From assembly GCF_009296025.1 (NCBI RefSeq), contig NZ_CP045178.1, forward strand, positions 4,774,001 through 4,838,000: a stretch of 64,000 nt of DNA, given 5' to 3'. Position 1 is the first letter of the stretch, and each line of letters opens with the position of its first letter. This DNA is from Streptomyces tsukubensis (GTDB lineage Bacteria > Actinomycetota > Actinomycetes > Streptomycetales > Streptomycetaceae). Positions 48,701 through 60,700 of the stretch are shown here, one piece after another. The notes beneath the pieces were generated by a model. The model was not told the DNA's origin. It did no database searches and saw only the letters and a program-made list of their open reading frames with translations. A program made the position numbers and the translations under genes.

Positions 48701-51700
48701 CCCGCCGACCTCCCTGCACACGTGGGGCAGGGTCACCCCCGACATGGGCGACCCGCGGAACACGTCCGCGCCGCAGCCAGCGGGGGCCGCTCCCGCCGGA
48801 GCGGCCTTCGTCCCCCAGGGGGGTGCGGAATTCCTGGCGACGCCGCCGAGGCCGGCCCCGGAACCCGCGCCGCCGAGGCGGATGTTCACGCGTCCGGTCG
48901 CTGACGTGGCGCGGGACACCGGCGAGCAGCGGACGTACGACCAGGACGCCCCGGCCCTGCGGGACGCCCCGACGCGGCAGGACGACCCGGCCCGCACCGC
49001 GGACTTGACGCCCGGGTACCCGAACAGCGGGCGGGGACGGCCGGGCTCCGCGATGTCCATGGCCGATTCCACCTCCTCCGACTCCTCCGGGTCGGCGATG
49101 GAACTGGACGACGACCCGCGGGAGACGCGGTCGGCCGAGCAGATCGAGGAAGAGTACGCGCGGATCCTTCAGGAGCTGTTCGGACCGCGCGCCGCGCGGG
49201 AGAACGCCTGGGCGATGGGCCGGGAGGCGCTGGCCGCCCTCGACCGGCTGCGGCGGCGTGAGCCGGAGTGGGCGAGCGGGCCGCTCGACCTCGGCGCGCT
49301 CACCCGCGATGTGCTGATGCTGGGGCGGGGCGAAGCCACACCCGAGCTGCGCAGGGAACTGCTGGCCGTGGTCCTGGACACCGACGCACGGGGGGCGTAC
49401 GGGCTGACGCGGGACAGCCTGGCGGTGCTCTCCGCCCACTACCTGGTGCGCGAGGGAGCCTTCGACGCGCAGTACCGCATCGCGCCGGACGCCCAGAACC
49501 GCGCTCGGGGCTGGGACTGGACAGGGAAGCTGCCCGACGCCTTCGACCTGCGGAACTCCGCGGTGGCCGTGGTCCGCGAGAACGGCACGCCCTCCGTGGA
49601 GCAGGGCCGGAGCGCGTGGTTCAGGGACGGCCGCCCAGAGCCGTACCTCTACTCCGCGGGCAGCGATCCGGTGCGGATCAGGGTGGCGGGCAGGGGCACA
49701 TTCGAACGGTTGGTGCCGTTCAAGGTCTTCATCGAGCTGCCCGCGTTCGACCCCGACCTGGGGCAGGTCCCGCCGGAGGCCGACCTGCTGCTGGCCATGA
49801 ACAGGATTCACGGGCTGGGCCTCGTGCTGCCGTACGGGCTCGCCGCCCAGTACGACCGGGGCGTCTGGACCCACGACACCCAAGCGATGTGGGCGCAGCC
49901 TCCCGGGCAGTCGGGCCCGTCCGTGCTCACTCTGTTCGCTCAGGAGAAGCAGAGCGTCTGGGGCAACTGGCTGCGGTCCGACCCGGCGAGAGTGCGGGCC
50001 GCCGTCGCTACGGGGCTGGGTGACGCGGCCCACTGGCGCAGGCAGTTCACCTTCCGCACGTCCGGCGACGCGGGCCACGGCCCCACGGGCTTCACCGCCA
50101 TGGATTTCGACGCCATGCCAGGAAGCGAGCGCTGGAACCGCACGAGGGACGCCGCGCGGCTGTGGCAGTCCTCGTGGCGGGTGTTCGTCCGGCCCGGCCG
50201 TGCGGTGCGCCACACGGACCTGCGGCCGCTGCCGTGGGTGATGGCCGACCTGCCCGACCCCGTCCACCTGACCATCCACGGACTGGCCGGCGTGACCCTC
50301 TGGCCGACCCCTGTGGGAACAAGGCCCACCTCGGGTGCGGCCTCCGCCGTGAGGATGGCGGGTCTGATCGCGTTGACGGGACTGTCCGACGATCACCCCG
50401 TCGCGGCGGGGAACTGCTTCGGGGGGACGCCCAGGGAGCGGCGCCGCCCCTACACGGGAATCCCGTCGGTCTTCGACTACGAACCGCGCGGCGCCGATCC
50501 GCTGGAGGACATGCCGGAACTCCAGCTCGTGGCGGACCACTCGGGGAAGACGATCTTCGCCAATCTCTACGAGGGTTACGTCGGCGCCGGCCAGAACGCA
50601 CCCCAACTGCGGCTGTCCGCGGAGGTACCGGTCCACGGCGTGGGCACGGACCCGCGCGGCAGGGGGATCACCACAGCCACCGGATTCGTCGTCTTCAGGC
50701 CGAGGCCGACCGGAGCGGCGCTGGACGCACTCGCGCGCGTCACGGGGCTGCACACGGGCCAAGGACCCGTCTCGGAGGAGACCAGGGCGCGGACGCTGCG
50801 GGTGGTGATGGCGCTGCGGCGGATCTCCACACCCTTCAAGGACATGAGTGGACGGTTCCTCGCCCTCGACGAGCACGCGCTGCCGCTGCGGGACGCGCGA
50901 CTGGCGAGGGACCCGCGGCACGAGCGGGCCAGGGAACTGCTGCGGGGCATGGGCGCGCTGGAGCTGATGCGGACCGCCGACCCGACGCTGAACGGTCAGG
51001 ACGTCCACGGCACCCGCCGGTTCACCGTCGACCTGTTCGAGGCCGCGGCGGACGTGCACGGGACCCGCCCCGGGCAGGGGCCGGGGAGCACGGCGGGCGG
51101 GGTGTCTTCGCTCGTGGAGGAGAGGTACGGCCGGCTGCTGGAGGACGCCGGGAGGGAGTGGGACGGTCAGCCGCGGCGCCGGCTGACGCAGTGGCTGGAG
51201 CTGCCCGCGCTGACCCGCGCCCTGTCGATGATGAACTCCGCCCAGGACCCGGAGGCCTTGATCAGAGGCGTCCTCGGTCTGGAGGACGGCGCTCCCGTCG
51301 AGGAGGCGGAGTGGTCCAGGACGTTGTGGGCGGGCGTCAAGGCCCAGCAGCTCACCGAGGGGATGCGGAGCGAGGCCGCCAAGGGGGCGTTCGCCGCGAC
51401 GATCCTGCGCCTGGACGCGTCCGGCCCCGCGGGGCTCAGGGCGGCCGCCGCCCGGTTCGTGGAGGCCCGCTCCGCGGTCGCCCGTGCGCTGGCGGCAGGG
51501 CGCGATCCCGGGAGCCTCGACGAACTGGCCTCGTACGGCCTGGAGGAGGACGGGGCCTTCGCACGAGAGGGGCTCCTGCTGGATTCCGGGCGGAGGCGCT
51601 GGGGCAGGATCCTCGACGAGGAGGAGTACCGCGCGGGGGATTTCGACCCGAACGTCGTCACGCTGATGGAGCGGTCGGCCGACGGCCGCTCGTTCGTTCC

Positions 51701-54700
51701 CTACGACACGGAGCCCGCCCCCTGGCCGGTGCGGGACGGCACGGCCCCGTTCGTGTACGTCATGGACGAGGACTACGCGCCTGCCGGGCAGTTCGGCGAC
51801 CTCGTCTCCCACGACCCGGAACTGCACGCGCGGTCCGCGGGCTCCCCCGCCGTCCTCGCGGTCGGCCGTACCAGGCCGGCCGGGCCCCCGGTGGCGGGCA
51901 GTCTGCCGGTGGAGTTCGCCCGCAACACGGGCAAGGTCCCGCACTTCTCCACACATTCGGTCGGGCTCCACCGCGACGCGGCCACGGGCGTCAGCACGGT
52001 GGCGGTCTACCCGAAGGACGGCGCCTCGCGGGCCCCGCGCTCCACGTGGGGCAAGGTCTGGCCCGACCAGGCGGACCGGCTGTCCCAGCCCCTTTCCGGC
52101 ACGGACACAGGACCTCTGTCTTCTGACCAGTTTTCGCATCCCTGGTTCGGCTACACGAGCTCGGGACAGGCGCCGATGACGGCGATGTCGACCAACACGC
52201 CGGGAGGGCCGGGGCGCGTCTTCGTACGGCGGGTGGAGGAGGTGTTCGACGACTCGGAGACGGAGTCCGGCTCCGAGAGCGGCTCCACTTCCCGTCCGGA
52301 CTCCAGCTCGGATTCCAGCTCGGATTCCAGCTCGGATTCCAGCTCCGAATCCGGCTCCGCGGACGAGTCGGGGTCCGGGCCCAGCTCCTCCAGCTCCAGC
52401 TCCTCCTCCAGCTCCAGCTCTGGTTCCGAATCGGAGTATGAAGGCCTGTCCGACGATTCGGGCTATGCCTCACGCTCCAGCTCCAGCACCGATTCGAGCT
52501 ACGACCCCGGCTCCGACGAGTCCGGCTCCGACTCGGGCTACGACCCCGGCCGAGAGACCGACTCCGAAACCGAGTCGGACTCCGACTCCGACTCCGACTC
52601 GGACTCCGACTCCGACTCGGACTCCGACTCGGACTCCGATTTCACACCCGCGCCCGCGCCCATGCCCACCACCACCGTCGCGGGGCTGCCCGTGCGGCCG
52701 GTGAACGCGCCCTCGGGTTCGGCGACGCGACCGGCGAACGCACCGTCGCAACTGCCGGTCAGGACGCGCACGGCACCGTTCCCGACAGCGGTGGCACCGA
52801 GGTACGACGACGTACTCGACGCGCTGTTCGGGCCGGAGCGGGCCGGTCAGGACCCCGACAGGGACCGGGCGCGCACGGCGCTGGCGACGCTGGACGCGCT
52901 GAGCGAGACCGAACCGCTGCTGCGGCGGGACGGCGTCCTCGACCTGGAGGCGATGGCCAGGAAGGTGCTGCTGCTCGGCCCCGACGCGACGGTGTCGCCC
53001 GACGAGTCGCGCGATCTGCTGAAGGTGGCGGCCGACCCACGGGCCATGAGTGCCAGGACCACGGTGCGGCTGTCCGCCGTGTACCTCGTGCGCAAGGGCG
53101 TGTACGCGGACCGGTTCCGCCGTCTCGACGCCCAGGGCAGGCCGAGGGGCTGGGACTGGAGCGGCGCGGTACCCGACCAGGCCGATCTGACCGTCTCGGG
53201 CGTCCAGTCGACCGACCAGCGGGGCGCCACGGTCACTACCGGTATCGGTCCCGCCCCGTGGGGGGCCGGCTCCGGGGCGTACGTCTACGCCGCCACGAGC
53301 AACGCGCGGACCATACGGGTCAAGGGGCGTGAGGAGTTCGACCGGCGGGTGCCCCACGAGGTCTTCGCGGAGCTGACCGACTTCGACCCCGACCTGAGCG
53401 ATGCCCCGGCCGACGTCCCCATCGTGCTGGCGATGCCCCAGGTCCTCTCCAGCAACCTGAACCTCGCCGACGCGCTGGTGATGCGGAGCGGCCGACCCGT
53501 CGGCGCCACCAACGGCAGCGTGATCTGGGCGCCGAAGCCCGGCCGCGATGCCGGGTTCATGCTCGCGTTGGACAACCGCGACTCCCATGCCCCGTGGGCG
53601 AGTTGGCTGCTGCGGGACCCGGCCGCGGTCGAAGCGGGCAGGCCGGACGGGACTGTCGACTGGAACCAGGAGCAGATCACCTGGCCGCTGCCGGGACCCG
53701 GCCACCGCTTCCAGGGCTTCGTCTCGATGGACCTCACGGCCACGGAGGGGGACAAGGGGCACGCCCGCACCCGCGACTACGCCAGGTCCGCCTCCGTCCG
53801 GCGCTATGTCGTACTCGGTGTCGGCCGCAAGTGGGCCGCGGAAAGCCCCAGGGAAGTGCCCTGGGACGCGGCGCCCTTCAACGCGAACCTGCACGGCTGG
53901 CCCGGAGTGAGCGTCTGGCAGACCGTGGGCGGGCAGACGGAGCAACGCGCCAGCGAGTCCGCCCGCATGATCGCGGCCCAGATGCGGCTGGCCGGGCTGC
54001 CCGAGGGCCACCCCCTCCTGCTGTCCTCCTGCTACGGCTCGACCCCACGCGGGTCCGACCGGCCCCTGCCGTACTGGCCGGAGTCCGGGCCGCGCCCTGC
54101 CGTCCTCGACCCCCTCTTGGACCTGTCCGTCGCCCAGTACACGGCGAACGAGACGGGCGGCCCGGTGTACGCCGCTCCGTACCAGACCGCCCTCGTACCC
54201 GAACGCAGTGTGGTGGAGGGCAGCACCTCCGACGAGCTGGTGTTCGTCGTCTTCACGGACGAGCGGGGCGGCCCGGCGGACGTGGTGCTCGTCCTCCCCG
54301 AGCCGAAGGGCGCGGCGCTGGACGAGGTGGCGCGTGCGGCGCATCTGCACGACGACGCCGGGCCGGCCTCGGAGGAGGTGCGGGAGCGGGCGTTGGGTCT
54401 GGTGCGGGCGTTGCGTCTGGTGTTCGGCGCTGACGTGGCGGACCGGGCGGACTACGGGACGTTGTTGAGCGGTATCGGGGCGCTGGAGTCGGGCCGCGCG
54501 GCCGATGGCGCGTTGAACCGTCCCGGCGGCCTGCTGTTCACCATGGAGCTGTTCGAGAACCTGGCCCACGCGCACGCGGGCGGCGGGCAGCCGTCCGCCG
54601 CGGCGACCGCGGCGGACCACGAGGCGCTGCTGAGGACCGCGGCCGACCGGTGGACGGCGGGCGAGCGAGGGGCGCTGACCGCCTGGCTGCCGCTGCCGCG

Positions 54701-57700
54701 CGTCACCCGGGCGCTGGAGTGGGCGTCGACGGGCGAGGACAGGGAGCCCATGGCCAGGGACATCCTGAGCCTGAACCCCGCCGCGCCCCTCAGCGAAAGG
54801 GAGTGGTCCCGGGCGGTGTGGGCGCGGGCCGGAGCCGTGCGGCTCGCCGTCGGCGTCGTCGACAGGGGCGAGTTCGCCCAACGGATACTGCGCCTCGACC
54901 AGCCGGACGAGGACCACTTCCTCGCCGCCGTCGCGGCGGCGCGCAGGGCGATCGCGGCAGGCCGTGACCCGCACGACCTCGACGGACTGGCCTCTCACGG
55001 CCTGGAACTGGCCGGCATGCTGTCGTCGGCGAAGCTCCTGAGGGGGCCGGGTGGCCAGGTGTGGGGACGAGGCCTGAGCGAGGGGCCCAACGCTCCCTAC
55101 CCCCCCGAGCGGTTCGACCCGACGAAGGTCACGCTGATGAAGTGGGGGCCGAACGGCACATTCGTTCCCGGCTCCACCACCGAAGTCGCCCCGTGGTCCG
55201 GGGAGGGACGGGTCGACCCCTTCGTCTACGCCGCCTTCGGTCCGGCGCCTCCCACCGGCCAGCTCGCCGAGCTCGCCTACCGAGACCCGGAGTTGCTGAC
55301 ACTGCGGGTGGACGTCCCGGTCATCACCAGCACGGTCAGGGCACCCGCGCCCGGTTTCCCCGTACAGGGCAGCGCACTGGCCGCTCTCGCGGGCAGCGCG
55401 GGCAAGGAGTGGTGGGGCTCCACCCATATGACCGGCCTGTACCTCGACCCGCGTACCGGGGTCCTCACTCTCGCGGTGTACCCGGAACCCTGGGAGGCGG
55501 AAGCCCCCACGAACACGTGGAGGTACGCGAACCCGGACCACGGGGACCAGCTGCCCTCCGACGAGCCGGTCTCCTCCGACCAGGCGTCCACGGGCCTGAC
55601 CGCCCTGCCGACCGACCAGCGGACGATCCAGGCCGCGCCCCCACAGGAGGCGGCGCGCCCTGTCTTCGGCCGGCCTGTGGCGGAAACGACGGCGGTGCCG
55701 AAACCGATTTCGCGCGTGTCGTCCGCCGCGTCCGTGTCGTCGGCGTGGTCGGCATCCTCGGCATCCTCGGCATCCTCGGTGTCGTCGGTGTCGTCGGCGT
55801 CGTCGGCGTCGTCCACGGTGTCCACCGCGTCCACCGTGTTCACAAGTGAGAGCACCCAACCGCTGCAGACGAACATGCCGAAGCCGGGAAGCGGCACGGC
55901 CTCGTCCTCCAAGCGCGGGAAGCCCTCCACCGGGCGTGGGCAGTCCGGCCGTGGGGGGTCCTCCACCGGGCGTGGGCAGTCCTCCACCGTCCCTCAGGGG
56001 TCCTCCACCGGGCGTGGGCAGTCCGGCCGTGGGGGGTCCTCCACCGGGCGTGGGCAGTCCGGCCGTGGGGAGTTCTCCACCGGGTATGGGCAGTCCGGCC
56101 GTGGGGAGTCCTCCACCGGGTATGGGCAGTCCTCCTCCACCGGGCGTGCGAGCTCTTCGACCGCGCGCGGCAAGACTCCCGCCACGCCCGCGTCCGCGCT
56201 CGTCGTGGGGCCCCACGAGGCGCTCCTCACCTCCCTGTACGGCCCTCCGTCCGGGGACGCGGAGTTCCGGGCCGAGGCCAGGGCCGCCCTGATCGGGCTG
56301 GACGCGCTGCGGAGGCGGGAGCTGCCGCTCTTCAGCGGCGGTCCGCTCGATCTGGACCTGATGGCCGAGCATGTGATGCTGCTGGACCCGGTCGACCCGG
56401 TGACGGTGGAGCGCCACCGCGAGCTGCTGCGGGCGGCGATGGACCCGCGAGCCCAAGGGGCGCGGAGTCTGACGACGCTGACCGCCGTATACCTGATCCA
56501 CAAGGGCGTGTTCGCGGACCGCTACCGTCGGCTCGACGCCCAGGGCAACCCGAGGGGCTGGGACTGGAACGCCCAGCGGGTGCCGCTCGACGCCGACCTG
56601 ACGAGGTCGGCGGTGGAACTGGTCGACCCGACGAGCGGAATCTTCTACCGGGACGACGGGCTCGCCCCCTGGGGCCGCGGCCCCGAGCCGTATCTGCTGG
56701 CCGCAGAGTCCGACCAGGCGGGCGTCCTGCTGCGCGGCGAGAACGGCTTCGAGATGCCGGTGCCCCCCGCGGTCTTCGACGAGCTGATGAAGTTCGACAC
56801 CACGCTGCCCACGATGGCCGCCGATGTCCCCGTCCTGCTGGCGATGCCCGAGGTCAGCTCCTGGAACCTCAACCTCCAGGACTCGATGGTCTCGCGGCAC
56901 GACCGTGAGGTCTGGGCCTCCAACGGCATCGTGCGCTGGGCCGACTCGACCACCAATTCCCAGCGGCCCGTGCTCGTAGTGAGCTACCAGGAGAAGGAGG
57001 GGGTCCGGGGACAGTGGCTGCTGCGGGACCCGGCCACGGTGCGCGCCGCCGCCACGCTCCCGTACGGCGGTGCGGTCGACTGGAGCCGGAAGGAGATCGC
57101 CTTCCCGCTCGCCGGAACGGACCACCGCCTCTACGCCTACATCTCCATGGACCTGCTGGGCCAGCAGGACCGGGGGAGCGGACGCAGTAACCTCTACGCC
57201 CGCCTCGCCGCCATCAAGTCGTACGTGGTGCTCCAGCCGGGCCGCATGACCCCGCTCATGTCGCACGTCGTGCCGTGGGTCGCGGCCAACCTGCCCACCC
57301 CCGTCTTCGTGAACAACCACGGGGGAGCGGGGTTCGTCTCCTGGCTCACCCATCTCGGTTCGGAGAGGATCGACCCGCTGACGTCCGCGCGCATGACCGC
57401 GTACCAGGTGGCACTGACCGGGCTGCCGCTGTCGCATCCCCTGGTGGCGCTGATCTGCCTGGCCGCGATGGCCGGGGGAACGGATCGCTCGAAGGCGAGC
57501 CCCCCGGTGGCCGGTGGCCGGTTGGCCGGGGCCGCTGCTGTCCCGCTGCCGACCGGAGCCGACCCGCTGAGCGACCCGCCCGCCGGGCAGTACCTGTCGA
57601 ACGAGACGCGCCGGAGGGTGTACAGCACCAGCTACTCGAACGCCGTCGAGCGCGCCGGAGCCAGCGGCCGGCAGACGAACCCCGACGAGGTCGTGATCAT

Positions 57701-60700
57701 TCTGCTCACGGACCAGCGGGGCGCGGAAACGTATTGGGTGGTCTTCGTCCCCGAGCCGAGGGACGCGGAGCTGGACGAGGTGGCGCGTGCGGCGCATCTG
57801 CACGACGGGTCGGGGCCCGCGTCGGCGGAGGTGCGGGAGCGGGCGTTGCGTCTGGTGCGGGCGTTGCGTCTGGTGTTCGGCGCGGATGTGGCCGAGAGGG
57901 CCGACTACGGAACGCTGTTGAGCGGTATCGGGGTGCTGGAGTCGGGCCGGGCGGCCGACAGCGCGCTGAACCGCCCCGGCGGTCGGCGCTTCACCATGGA
58001 GCTGTTCGAGACCCTGGCGCAGGCGTACACCGGGACCGGGCAGACAGCGCGAGGCGTGACGGTCGGCAGCTACCGCAGACTGCTGACCGCGGCGGCGGGC
58101 CAGTGGGAGGCGGGGGAGCGGGGCGCGCTGACCGCCCGGCTGCCGCTGCCCGAGGTCACCCGGGCACTGGACCTGATGTCGGCCGCCCCTGACCCGGACT
58201 CTCTGATCAGGGACGTCCTGGGACTGGACAGGGCCGCGCCGGTCGGCGAGGCGGAGTGGTCGCGGACGGTGTGGGCCCAGGTCAAGACCGCGCGGTTCCT
58301 CCAGGGCCGGCAGGACCAGGACGTCCTCATCCAGCGGATGCTGCACCTGCCCGCCCCCGACCCGTCGAGGTACCGGGACACTGCCGACGCGGTGCGCAGG
58401 GCCCTCGCCGCCGGACGCGACGCCGAGGACATCGACGCGCTGGCCTCACACTCCCGTGAGCGGGACGGTGCGCTGTCGCTGGCCACGTTGCGCGTGGACG
58501 TCACGGGCCGGATGTGGGGCAGGTCGCTCGGCACCGGACCGCACCTGCCAGGAGCCTTCGATCTCTCCAGGATCACCCTGATGGGGTGGGGTCCCAACGG
58601 CCTGATGACCAACATCGGCGTCGAGATCGCCCCTTGGCACACGCCGGGGGGACTGAAGCCCTTCGTGTACGACGTGGACGGCGCCCTGGCCCCTGACGGG
58701 GAACTCGGCGACCTGGCCTACCGCGACCCCGTGTTGCGGGATATGGACCCCGGCGTCCCTGTGATCGTGGTGGCCGCCAGCGCCATTCCGCCCGGCGCCC
58801 ACCCCACGAGCGGTCTCCTGGGCGAGCTGGCGCGCAGCACGGGCAAACTCATGTGGGGCTCGCTCAACCACACCGGGCTGTACACCGATCCGCGCACCGG
58901 CGTCACCACCCTCGCGGTCTACCCGGCCCCCGGCGGGTACCCGGCGCTTCCTCACACGTGGAACGTGGTCCGGCCGGGGGACGCCGACCACCCTCCGGCC
59001 CTGCCCCCCGCGTCCACACCGCCCTCCAGCCCGGGGAGGACCGTCCCCGGCTCCCCGGTCCAGGTGCGCTCCGCCCCGGTGACTCCGGCGCCGGTGGGAT
59101 CGGCTCCGGCGACTCCGGTACAGGGGCACTCCGCTCCGGCGACTCCGGCCCCGGTGTACTCCGCTCCGGAGTCTCCGGTGCCGGTGTACTCCGCCCCGGG
59201 GTCGCCAAGTCCTGTGGGCTCCCCGCCCCCGGCCTTCGCTGGTCTGCGGTCGTTCCCGACCAACGCGGCGACGCGGATCCCGGCACCGACCGGTGCCGTG
59301 GAGACCGGCCGGACGCGGGTGCTCACCCGGCCGGTGGAGGCCGATGCGGCCTCCGTGCGGGACGTGTCCCTCCTCGTACCCGACACCGAGAGCCGGCTCT
59401 CTTACGCGCCGGACACCGAGACCGGGCTCTCGTACGCGCCCGACACCGATGTCGACATGGTGGACGCGAGCCATTCACCGGCAGCCAGCCCGTCGTCGGA
59501 CGCCTCCGGCGAAACCGTCACTTCCACCGCCCCGCTGCCGCCGCCCGTGCCGTACGCCGTGGCACGGCACTACGAGGAAATGCTCACGGACCTGTTCGGT
59601 CCGAGGGCGGAGAACGAGTCCTTCTGGCGCGAGGCGCGGGCCGCGCTGGCCCTGCTGGACCGGCTGCGCGCGTCCTATCCGGAGCTGCGGGACGACCCCC
59701 TCGACCTGGACCTGCTGGTCCACGGGGTACTGATGCTGGAGCCCGGCCAGTCGGCGACTGTGCGGGACCACGCCGACCTGGTGCGCGTGGCGATGGCGCC
59801 CGAGGTACAGGGCGCGCAGAACCTGGAGGTGCTGTCCGCCTACCACTTGGTGCTCAACGGCGCCTTCGACGCCAAGTTCAGGCACCTCGACGACCAGGGC
59901 CGCCCCCGGGGCTGGAACTGGATGGAGACGTCGCTCAGCAACCTCGACCTGAGCATGACGGCGACGGCGGTCGGCCAAAACCAGCGGGGCGCGACGATCA
60001 CCATGGGCCGCGGCGCCGCCCCGTGGACCGTGGGGAAGCGGCCGGGGGAAGAGGTGTATCTCTACGCGGCCGCCAGCGACAAGGAAAGAATCACGATCCG
60101 CGGCCGCGGACGGTTCGAGGCGCTGACACCCTTCGAGGTGTTCATCGAACTGGCGGCGTTCGACCCGGTGCAGCCCACGATGGGCCCGAACGTCCCCTTC
60201 CTGCTGGCGATGCCCGATGTCAGCGCGTGGAACCTCTTCCTCCAGGACGGGCTCGTGGCCCGCTTCGGGCGGGAGACCTGGGCCACCAACGGTTCCTTCC
60301 GGTGGACGACGCCGTCCTGGGCCTCGCTCAGGACCGTGCCCGTGCTGGAGAGCTTCCCGGAGATGCCCCCGGCGAACTGGCTGATGCGGGACCCGGCGAC
60401 ACTGCGCGCGGTGGCCGCGCTGCGGGGTGGTGACACCACCGTGTGGGACCGGTCGGTCATGGCCTTCCCGCTCGTCGGCCCGGACTTCCGCCTGACCGGC
60501 TTCATCTCGGACGAGCTAGGGCCGGGCAGGAGTGGCGGCAACTTCCGCTCCCGGATGATGAGCCGGGCCGCTGAGGCCACGGCGTACGTCGTCAAGCGTC
60601 CAGGCCGGCACAGGACCGTGGAAGGCCCGCACCCGCTGCCCTGGTTGGCGGCCGGGAAGCCCTCGGTGGTCTTCGCCACCCTCCACGGTCTGCCGGGAGT

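Noticed and set aside
55921..56150. Regular 36-bp repeats that might suggest a CRISPR array
   Set aside because: There are no unique spacers. The units are contiguous, in frame and encode a Gly/Arg/Ser/Gln linker of the giant protein.
33723..58346. Very long minus-strand open frames (33723-39428, 39468-44792, 47784-52139, 52470-58346) opposite the giant gene
   Set aside because: They are antisense shadows caused by high third-position GC. Their translations are Arg/Gly/Val/His-rich with no recognisable domains, while the plus frame has motifs and repeated modules.
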